Below, piece by piece: positions 1 through 5,459 of a stretch of 5,459 nt of DNA (the stretch's first letter is position 1; every line of letters begins with the position of its first letter). A program made the position numbers and the translations under genes. The notes below the pieces were generated by a model, which saw only the letters and a list, made by a program, of their open reading frames with translations, searched no databases and had not been told where the DNA came from. This DNA comes from an uncultured Flavobacteriales bacterium (GTDB lineage Bacteria > Bacteroidota > Bacteroidia > Flavobacteriales > Crocinitomicaceae), in contig CAMLDR010000242.1 in the NCBI GenBank assembly GCA_946478775.1, forward strand, positions 1 to 5,459. Direction: 5' to 3'.

Positions 1-590
1 TTCCGTTTATGGTTGGAACCTATTTGGGGTCGAAAAAAGTATTCAATATCGGAGTAGGATTTGATCATTGGAAAAACGGAATGTGGCACCGGAATTCGGA
101 TGGCGATACAATCACTCAGGATCAATTGCAGTTGGGAGCAGATGTGTTTCTGGATATGCCTTTAAGCAAAAGAAAAGATGCGATCACTTTTTACGGAAGT
201 TATTACAATTACAATTTTGGGAAGGATTATGTGCGAAGCATCGGAGTTTTGAATACGGCTGACGGAGGAGGAGTTTATCGGGGAAATGCTTTGCCCACTA
301 TTGGTACAGGACAAATTTTCTATGGTCAGCTAGGGTATTTATTGCCGGACTTTAAATTGACTACCCGATTCCAGGTTTACGGAGCATTTTCACATGCACG
401 TTTTGTGGGATTGCGCAATGCCGCAGATGAATTGGTCCCGGTGAATACCATTGATGCGGGTTTGAATGTTTTCCTTGCCGGACATCATTCAAAGATTACA
501 TTGAATTACCGGGCAAGACCTGATTTTTCGAATATTGAAAGTGTAAATTATAAAAATGAGTTAACCCTTCAGTTTATGGTTTACCTGTAA
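1..590 (+). CDS. Porin-like outer-membrane beta-barrel protein, C-terminal part (5' end outside window)
   Basis: The frame is open from the first whole codon (base 3) to the TAA at 588-590, and the first ATG, at base 9, falls inside a beta-strand-like stretch, so the true start lies upstream. The visible roughly 195 residues alternate polar and hydrophobic/aromatic residues in at least seven strand-like segments, for example VFNIGVGFDHW, ITFYGSYYNYNFG, IFYGQLGYLLP, LTTRFQVYGAFSHARF and the closing ELTLQFMVYL. They are separated by loops rich in Asn, Asp and Gly. This is the pattern of an outer-membrane barrel, and the final strand ending at the C-terminus fits barrel-assembly recognition, although the last residue is Leu rather than the more usual Phe. 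The substrate cannot be read from the sequence. Its place 23 bases ahead of a symporter-kinase/acs cluster suggests uptake of small carboxylates, which is inference. A phosphate-selective-porin-like family is possible but unproven. Confidence 0.75.
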   Translation, partial: PFMVGTYLGSKKVFNIGVGFDHWKNGMWHRNSDGDTITQDQLQLGADVFLDMPLSKRKDAITFYGSYYNYNFGKDYVRSIGVLNTADGGGVYRGNALPTIGTGQIFYGQLGYLLPDFKLTTRFQVYGAFSHARFVGLRNAADELVPVNTIDAGLNVFLAGHHSKITLNYRARPDFSNIESVNYKNELTLQFMVYL

Positions 591-613
591 ATTGATTGTA
601 TCTTTCAGATTAA

Positions 614-817
614 ATGGGAAACATGGATAAACGTAAAATTCAAACGAGCTATTTTTTGCTTGGGTTACTTGGGTTCGTTTTGTTTAATTATCCAATCATT
701 CATCTGATGGAAAGAAAAGTTTGGTTGGGAATTCCGGCTTTGCTGATTTATTTCTCAGGGGTAGTGTTATGCATCAGTGCGGTCGGTTTTCTCATCGCCA
801 AACGAAACAAAGAGTGA
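614..817 (+). CDS. Small two-helix membrane protein, DUF3311-like, probable symporter-kinase partner
   Basis: This 67-residue protein has two hydrophobic segments, about residues 13-32 and 37-62. They are joined by a short charged turn (ERK, residues 33-35) and flanked by basic ends (KRK at 6-8, KR at 63-64), which suggests an inner-membrane hairpin with both ends in the cytoplasm. The spacing of NYP near residue 26, a charged turn, then WLGIP at 37-41 resembles short DUF3311-type proteins encoded beside sodium/solute symporters. That match is from memory and is not verified. An in-frame TAA at 611-613 directly precedes the ATG, so 614 is the most upstream start; ATG 623 (fourth residue) is an equally plausible start. 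No clear ribosome-binding site favours either. The gene sits 68 bases ahead of the symporter-kinase gene, where a small accessory or assembly subunit would be expected. Its function is otherwise unknown. Confidence 0.7.
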   Translation: MGNMDKRKIQTSYFLLGLLGFVLFNYPIIHLMERKVWLGIPALLIYFSGVVLCISAVGFLIAKRNKE

Positions 818-833
818 CTGTTGAATACCATGG

Positions 834-882
834 TTACAAATTACAATCAATTCGTAATTAGGTATTCGTAATTCGTAATTAG
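834..882 (+). repeat. Heptad-periodic AT-rich repeat in the leader of the symporter-kinase gene
   Basis: The core ATTCGTA occurs at 850, 864 and 871, so all copies lie on one 7-base register, and the longer unit ATTCGTAATTAG occurs at 850-861 and 871-882. The degenerate heptads TTACAAA (834) and TTACAAT (841) extend the period upstream. The array ends three bases before the ATG at 886, so it covers the region where a ribosome would bind. The final TAG (880-882) is in frame with the kinase gene and closes the frame just before its start. Such short arrays can arise by replication slippage. A role as a binding site or translation modulator is possible but not shown. Confidence 0.75.
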
Positions 883-885
883 AAA

Positions 886-3555
886 ATGAGTGGCTTACTA
901 ATTTTGGTCATAGTGGCGTATCTTGCAATGCTCTTTTTTGTAGCATATCGGATTGATGCGTCCACCAGATTGAGATTGCGCGTTGCCAATTCACCTACCA
1001 TCTATGCACTTTCACTGGCTGTTTACTGCACTGCATGGACTTTTTTCGGAAGTGTGGGTGGAGCATCGGCTTACAACATTCAGTTCCTGACGATTTACAT
1101 CGGCCCAATTGTTTTAATGCCCTTCCTGTGGTTTATTTACCGCAAATTCATCCGTATTTCCAAGGCACAGGGAATTTCTTCTCTTTCGGATTTTATTGCA
1201 AACCGCTACGATAAGAGTATTGGTCTGAACCGTTTGGTTGCTGTGCTTTTGATGCTGGGAATTATTCCTTACATCGCGCTGCAAATTACCGGAATCGATA
1301 AAGCAATTGAGACCATTGTGACCAATAACGGGACCGAACAAAATGCCTGGCTGCGTTATGTGGATACGAGTTTATTGGTGACACTCGGATTGGGGTATTT
1401 TATTATCATTTTCACCACCAAGCGCTTTCAGGAAAAAGAACAAAACACCGGATTGGTTGGTGCAATAGCCCTGGAATCTATTGTAAAGCTGCTTGTTTTT
1501 TTGTTTTTCGGAATTTACATTGTTTTTTACGCAGCAGATAAGCCAGAATTGTTTGCGGATTTCGATGCGAGTAAGTTGAAATTGAATCCCAACAATGATT
1601 ATGGGCAATGGTTCGGAATGATCTTTTTATCTGCACTGGCATTTTTGTTCTTGCCACGCCAGTTTGAAATGGGGGTTGTTGCTGCGGCAAACGAACGCAA
1701 AGTAAAACGCGCCATTTGGATGTTCCCGGTTTACCTGTTGCTGATCAACGTATTTGTGGTTCCGATTGCAGTGATCGGGAACAATATGTTTGCAGGACAT
1801 AAAATGAATCCGGATATGTATATGCTTTCCATTCCCATGCATCTGAACAGTGGCTGGATGGCTTTGTTGGTTTTACTGGGCGGATTTTCTGCAGCCAGCG
1901 GAATGATCATCGTTGCAACACATGCTTTGAGTAAAATGGTTTCCAATGCGATCCTGATGCCCAGTTTTATTAATAATCGATTCGTACTGAATCGTTTCAA
2001 AGACCGCAACCACCGTATTCCGGTATTTTTCAGACGGCTAAGTATTTTCACGGTACTTCTTTTGGCTTATCTCTACCACAAATTGGTCGTGGCTGATTTC
2101 ACGCTGATTTCGATCGGTCTGGTTTCGTTCGTTGCAGTGGCGCAATTTGCTCCGGCTATTTTGGGAGGGATCTTTTGGAAGCTGGGGAATAAATATGGTG
2201 CAATTATCGGCATTTCACTGGGTTTCTTTGTGTGGCTGGTGTTTTTGATCGGTCCCACCATTTTGAATGTGAATGTGCATGGATTATTTGGCGAAAGCAG
2301 TAGTGCTGTTCGTCCGGAAGGAGATTTGATCACCACCGTTTTGTTTTGGAGTTTGTTGCTGAACACCCTCGGTTACATCCTTGGTTCTATTTTGACTAAG
2401 CAGACCGCACTGGAACAAAACCAGGCGACCTTGTATGTCGATATTATGAATTACTCGGCAGATATGGATTCCGGTGTGGTATGGAAAGGAAAAGCCTTTT
2501 TTCCGGATATCAAATCCTTATTATCCCGGTTTCTCGGAGAAAGAAGAGTAAGTGCTGAATTGAACCATTTTGCTCAAAAACAGGGGATTGATCTGGAAGT
2601 TCAGGATGAATTGGATCCGCGTTTAATTGGTTATTCGGAAAAGATGCTGAGTCCGATAGTTGGGGCTTCTTCTGCCAAGATTTTGATCTCATCGGTGGTG
2701 AAAGAAGAGAAATTATCGATGGAAGACGTGGTGAATATTTTGGAGGAATCTCAAAAAATCATTGCCGTAAACAAAGAATTGCAGCAGCGAACGGATGAGT
2801 TGAAAAGGATGTCGGAAGCGTTGAAACTTGCAAATGCACGGATGAAGGAAAACGACCTTCTGAAAGATGAGTTTTTGTACACGGTAACACATGAGATGCG
2901 CACACCCTTAACCTCGATCAAAGCATTGAGTGAATTGCTTTCCGATGAGGAGGATGCCATGCCGGAAGAAGTGAAGAAGGAGTTTTTAAATACGATTTTG
3001 AAAGAATCGAACCGGATGACCCGTTTGATTTCACAGGTGTTGGACCTGGAGAATTTTGAGTCGGGAAAACACCAGTTGATCATTGATAAAGTAGATATTT
3101 CGGAATTGATCCAGCATTGCCTCCAGTCGTTGGATGGTGTGTTCAAACAAAACAATATCCAGGTATGCATTGATATTGAAGATCAGCTTCCGGATCTGGA
3201 GGCGGATTCGGATCGTATTACACAGGTGGTTTTGAACTTGCTTGCAAATGCGGCAAAATATTGTGATAAAGAAAGTGGGAAAGTGTGGATTGATATCGCG
3301 CGGACCGGTTCGTTGCTCCAGGTGAAAATTGCCGATAACGGACCCGGAGTTATTCCGGAATTGCGCGAAATTATTTTTGAAAAATTCTTCCAGGCAAAAA
3401 ATCAAACCATGAGAAAGCCAAAAGGAAGTGGTCTGGGATTGGCAATTTCAAAAAAAATTATTCAACTTCACGAAGGGAAAATAGGTGTGGATCCAAATAA
3501 ACCGGAAGGTTCTGTATTTACATTTAGCATTCCATTCACCCAGAACAGAGATTAA
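886..3555 (+). CDS. SLC5 symporter-STAC-histidine kinase fusion (CbrA/CrbS type sensor)
   Basis: This 889-residue inner-membrane protein joins a transporter to a sensor kinase. Residues 1-505 contain about 13 hydrophobic helices of the sodium/solute symporter (SLC5) fold. They include the CbrA-like YALSLAVYCTAWTFFGSVG at 40-58 and GGFSAASGMIIVATHALSKM at 332-351, which matches the helix-8 region that helps form the sodium site in this family. Residues about 538-625 look like a STAC domain, and 619-660 look like a coiled linker. The kinase follows: H-box with His669 in HEMRTP, whose ExxT also fits the phosphatase motif; N-box Asn784 and Asn788; G1 Asp817-x-Gly-x-Gly; an F-box around 831-835; and G2 GSGLGLA at 847-853. 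All key residues are present. No PAS domain and no C-terminal receiver are evident. The start is secure because an in-frame TAG lies at 880-882. The receiver gene 5 bases downstream is its likely phosphate acceptor. CrbS regulates acs in Vibrio and Pseudomonas; acetate sensing here is inferred from the adjacent acs. Whether it still transports is unknown. Confidence 0.95.
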   Translation: MSGLLILVIVAYLAMLFFVAYRIDASTRLRLRVANSPTIYALSLAVYCTAWTFFGSVGGASAYNIQFLTIYIGPIVLMPFLWFIYRKFIRISKAQGISSLSDFIANRYDKSIGLNRLVAVLLMLGIIPYIALQITGIDKAIETIVTNNGTEQNAWLRYVDTSLLVTLGLGYFIIIFTTKRFQEKEQNTGLVGAIALESIVKLLVFLFFGIYIVFYAADKPELFADFDASKLKLNPNNDYGQWFGMIFLSALAFLFLPRQFEMGVVAAANERKVKRAIWMFPVYLLLINVFVVPIAVIGNNMFAGHKMNPDMYMLSIPMHLNSGWMALLVLLGGFSAASGMIIVATHALSKMVSNAILMPSFINNRFVLNRFKDRNHRIPVFFRRLSIFTVLLLAYLYHKLVVADFTLISIGLVSFVAVAQFAPAILGGIFWKLGNKYGAIIGISLGFFVWLVFLIGPTILNVNVHGLFGESSSAVRPEGDLITTVLFWSLLLNTLGYILGSILTKQTALEQNQATLYVDIMNYSADMDSGVVWKGKAFFPDIKSLLSRFLGERRVSAELNHFAQKQGIDLEVQDELDPRLIGYSEKMLSPIVGASSAKILISSVVKEEKLSMEDVVNILEESQKIIAVNKELQQRTDELKRMSEALKLANARMKENDLLKDEFLYTVTHEMRTPLTSIKALSELLSDEEDAMPEEVKKEFLNTILKESNRMTRLISQVLDLENFESGKHQLIIDKVDISELIQHCLQSLDGVFKQNNIQVCIDIEDQLPDLEADSDRITQVVLNLLANAAKYCDKESGKVWIDIARTGSLLQVKIADNGPGVIPELREIIFEKFFQAKNQTMRKPKGSGLGLAISKKIIQLHEGKIGVDPNKPEGSVFTFSIPFTQNRD

Positions 3556-3560
3556 GAATT

Positions 3561-3929
3561 ATGACAGGAAAGAAGATTTTGATAGTAGACGATGAGCCGA
3601 ATATCGTATTGTCGTTAGACTATTTGGTGAGGAGGAAAGGATTTGTTCCATTGATAGCGCGAAACGGAAACGAAGCATTGAGCGCCGCCAACGAGCATAT
3701 TCCGGATTTGATTATTTTGGATATCATGATGCCCGACATTGACGGATACGATGTTTGTCAGACAATCAAAACAAATCCGGTATTCGCCCACACGAAGATT
3801 ATTTTCCTTTCTGCAAAATCAAGGCCCGAAGACATTTCAAAAGGTCTGAAAATGGGAGCTGACAAATATGTCACAAAACCCTTTAGTACGAAGCAGTTAA
3901 TGGTTGAAATCATGGACTTGCTGAAATAA
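3561..3929 (+). CDS. Single-domain response regulator (receiver only)
   Basis: The 122-residue protein is one complete receiver (REC) domain and nothing more. The acidic pair Asp10-Asp11 (VDDEP), phospho-acceptor Asp54 in LDIMMPDIDG, switch Ser84 (FLSAK), Tyr103 and Lys106 in the YVTKPF motif are all in place, so it should accept phosphate and change conformation. It starts 5 bases after the kinase stop codon, so the two are almost certainly co-transcribed and form a cognate pair. There is no DNA-binding or enzymatic output domain: the chain ends about 14 residues past the KPF motif and a stop codon follows. This differs from CrbR of gammaproteobacteria, which carries a LuxR-type helix-turn-helix. 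It must therefore act by protein contact, pass phosphate to another protein, or serve as a phosphate sink. Which of these applies cannot be told from the sequence. Confidence 0.95.
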   Translation: MTGKKILIVDDEPNIVLSLDYLVRRKGFVPLIARNGNEALSAANEHIPDLIILDIMMPDIDGYDVCQTIKTNPVFAHTKIIFLSAKSRPEDISKGLKMGADKYVTKPFSTKQLMVEIMDLLK

Positions 3930-3951
3930 AAATCTGTATAAAACTGGAACT

Positions 3952-5459
3952 ATGAATAACATGCAAATTAAAACCCTGGAAGAGTATCATGAAAAATACG
4001 CTCAAAGTGTTTCAAATCCTGAAGGGTTTTGGGAAGAGATCGCCAATGAGTTTCAATGGATGACAAAGTGGGATAAAGTTTTGGAATGGAACTTTACCGA
4101 ACCCGATATTAAATGGTTTAAAGGTGCGAAGCTTAACATTACGGAAAATATGTTGGACCGCCACCTGGAAAAGCGCGGAAACAAACTGGCGCTGATCTGG
4201 GAGCCGAATGATCCGAAACAACGCTTTATCCGTTACACTTATCGTGAATTGTATGAACAGGTTTGTTTATTCTCCAATGCTTTGAAAGCACAGGGAGTGA
4301 AAAAAGGAGACCGGGTTTGTATCTACATGCCGATGATTGCGGAATTGGCAATAGCTGTTATGGCATGTGCACGCATCGGAGCGATCCATTCGGTGGTTTT
4401 TGCCGGGTTTTCTGCAACTGCTTTAGCTGATCGAATCAACGATGCTCAGGCAAAATTGGTGATTACTTCAGACGGGTTGAATCGCGGTCCGAAACAGATT
4501 CCGGTGAAGCGGGTAGTGGATGAAGCGCTTGAAAACACAAAATGCGTAGAGAAGGTCATTGTGTTTGATTGCCTGGGCTGGTTGCCGCATATGCAAGAAG
4601 GACGTGATATTTGGTGGTCGGATGCTGTTGCCGGACAGGAGAAAAAATGTGCTCCGGAACCCATGGATGCAGAAGATCCGTTGTTTATTCTCTACACATC
4701 CGGTTCTACGGGAAAACCAAAAGGTGTGGTCCATACATGTGGCGGATACATGGTTTACACCGCTTACTCTTTCCAGAATGTGTACCAGTACGAAGAAAGT
4801 GATGTGTTTTGGTGTACGGCAGATATCGGCTGGATCACCGGGCATTCTTATATTATTTACGGACCTTTATTGAGCGGAGCAACGACCGTGATGTTTGAAG
4901 GAGTGCCGACTTATCCGGATGCCGGCCGTTTTTGGCAGGTGATTGATAAATACGGAGTAAATCAGTTTTTAACAGCTCCAACTGCTATTCGTGCATTGAT
5001 GGCTTGTGGAGAGGATCACGTACTTTCCTATAGTTTGGATTCCTTGAAGGTGATCGGAACAGTAGGTGAGCCAATCAATGAAGAAGCCTGGAAATGGTAT
5101 CATCTGCACGTGGGGAAAGGTCGTTGTCCGGTAGTTGACAACTGGTGGCAGACAGAGACGGGCGGAATTATGATTTCCGGAATTGGAAATATTTCTCCGC
5201 AGAAACCCACTTTTGCAGGTTATCCATTGCCGGGAATTCAGCCGGTTTTGTTGAACCAGGAAGGGAAAGAAATTGAAGGTCCGAATGAAGAAGGCTATTT
5301 GTGTATTAAGTTCCCATGGCCGTCGATCTTGAGAACCACATACGGAGATCACGAACGCTGCCGGATTAATTACTTCTCGCATTATGACGGGTATTATTTT
5401 ACCGGCGACGGAGCGAAACGTGACGAAAATGGCATGTACCGCATTATCGGACGAATTGA
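3952..5459 (+). CDS. acs: Acetyl-CoA synthetase (acetate-CoA ligase, AMP-forming), 3' end outside window
   Basis: The enzyme activates acetate with ATP and CoA to acetyl-CoA through an acetyl-adenylate, in the cytoplasm. The frame is open for 502 codons and then leaves the window. The N-terminal Acs region (EEYHEKYAQSV, WDKVLEWNF, LDRHL) is followed by the adenylate-forming motifs: phosphate loop YTSGSTGKPKG at 248-258, VGEP at 371-374, DNWWQTETGG at 396-405, YFTGDGA with Asp486, and GRI with Arg501. Trp399 and Val371 align with Salmonella Acs Trp414 and Val386, which shape the small acetate pocket, so acetate is favoured over longer acids. About 135 residues are missing, including the catalytic lysine of the PxxxxGK motif that is also the known acetylation site. 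The start at 3952 gives MNNM; ATG 3961 is an alternative. The gene begins 22 bases after the receiver gene with no terminator between, so it is probably in the same operon. The TGA at the last three bases is out of frame. Confidence 0.97.
   Translation, partial: MNNMQIKTLEEYHEKYAQSVSNPEGFWEEIANEFQWMTKWDKVLEWNFTEPDIKWFKGAKLNITENMLDRHLEKRGNKLALIWEPNDPKQRFIRYTYRELYEQVCLFSNALKAQGVKKGDRVCIYMPMIAELAIAVMACARIGAIHSVVFAGFSATALADRINDAQAKLVITSDGLNRGPKQIPVKRVVDEALENTKCVEKVIVFDCLGWLPHMQEGRDIWWSDAVAGQEKKCAPEPMDAEDPLFILYTSGSTGKPKGVVHTCGGYMVYTAYSFQNVYQYEESDVFWCTADIGWITGHSYIIYGPLLSGATTVMFEGVPTYPDAGRFWQVIDKYGVNQFLTAPTAIRALMACGEDHVLSYSLDSLKVIGTVGEPINEEAWKWYHLHVGKGRCPVVDNWWQTETGGIMISGIGNISPQKPTFAGYPLPGIQPVLLNQEGKEIEGPNEEGYLCIKFPWPSILRTTYGDHERCRINYFSHYDGYYFTGDGAKRDENGMYRIIGRI

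Noticed and set aside
591..613. Search of the short gaps (591-613, 3556-3560, 3930-3951) for terminators, RNA genes or riboswitches
   Set aside because: The gaps are 5 to 23 bases, AT-rich, and show no stem with a U-tract and no known RNA motif.
827..834. ACCATGGT palindrome in the spacer before the kinase, as a possible operator or hairpin
   Set aside because: It is only eight bases long and its flanks do not extend the symmetry in register. It could be a chance NcoI-like site, and it has no U-tract for a terminator.
3450..3457. Run of eight A bases inside the kinase G2 region, a possible slippage site
   Set aside because: The frame is intact on both sides, the run encodes the expected Ser-Lys-Lys before IIQLH, and no alternative product of interest follows. 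Runs of A are common at this base composition.
4559..4873. 104-codon open frame on the + strand inside acs
   Set aside because: It overlaps the acs frame, which shows family motifs throughout, and its translation has no recognisable domain. It is a shadow of a conserved gene.
4969..5382. 137-codon antisense open frame opposite acs, and similar antisense frames opposite the kinase (such as 2751-3170 and 3031-3405)
   Set aside because: All lie fully within well-supported genes on the other strand, show no protein-like motif pattern, and have no leader or neighbour that supports them.
5457..5459. TGA at the last three bases, which looks like the end of acs
   Set aside because: In the acs frame these bases fall as the third base of ATT plus GA of the next codon. 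Family alignment (GRI followed by Asp) shows that the gene continues.
1..5459. Mobile elements, CRISPR arrays, tRNA or rRNA genes
   Set aside because: No transposase motifs, terminal inverted repeats, regularly spaced repeats with unique spacers, or RNA gene signatures were seen. Almost all bases are in the listed coding genes.

Overview
The window reads as Bacteroidota chromosome, probably Flavobacteriales or a relative. The evidence is Bacteroidota-like protein sequences, AT-leaning base composition, start codons preceded by A/T-rich sequence rather than a clear Shine-Dalgarno site, and a heptad repeat built on ATTCGTA. The family placement is inference. A Crocinitomicaceae/Fluviicola-like origin is only a guess.

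All genes run on the + strand in a compact row. (1) Bases 1-590 hold the C-terminal part of an outer-membrane beta-barrel, porin-like protein whose start lies upstream. (2) Bases 614-817 encode a 67-residue membrane-hairpin protein that resembles the small DUF3311-like partners of sodium/solute symporters. (3) Bases 818-885 are a short spacer filled largely by a heptad-periodic repeat that ends at the next start codon. (4) Bases 886-3555 encode an 889-residue fusion of a 13-helix SLC5 symporter domain, a STAC-like linker and a histidine kinase of the CbrA/CrbS type. (5) Bases 3561-3929 encode a stand-alone receiver protein. (6) Bases 3952-5459 hold the first 502 codons of acetyl-CoA synthetase (acs), cut by the window end. 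The gaps are 23, 68, 5 and 22 bases, and no terminator hairpin is visible between genes, so one or two transcripts are likely.

Taken together the row looks like a module for detecting and using acetate, or a closely related short carboxylate. The barrel may admit solute through the outer membrane. The SLC5-kinase would sense or carry it at the inner membrane and pass phosphate to the receiver. Acs would convert acetate to acetyl-CoA. CrbS/CrbR control of acs is known in gammaproteobacteria, and linking that logic to this locus is inference. The receiver here has no DNA-binding domain, so the last step to transcription is missing from the window. The most notable points are that missing output, the small membrane protein ahead of the kinase, and the heptad repeat over the kinase gene's leader.
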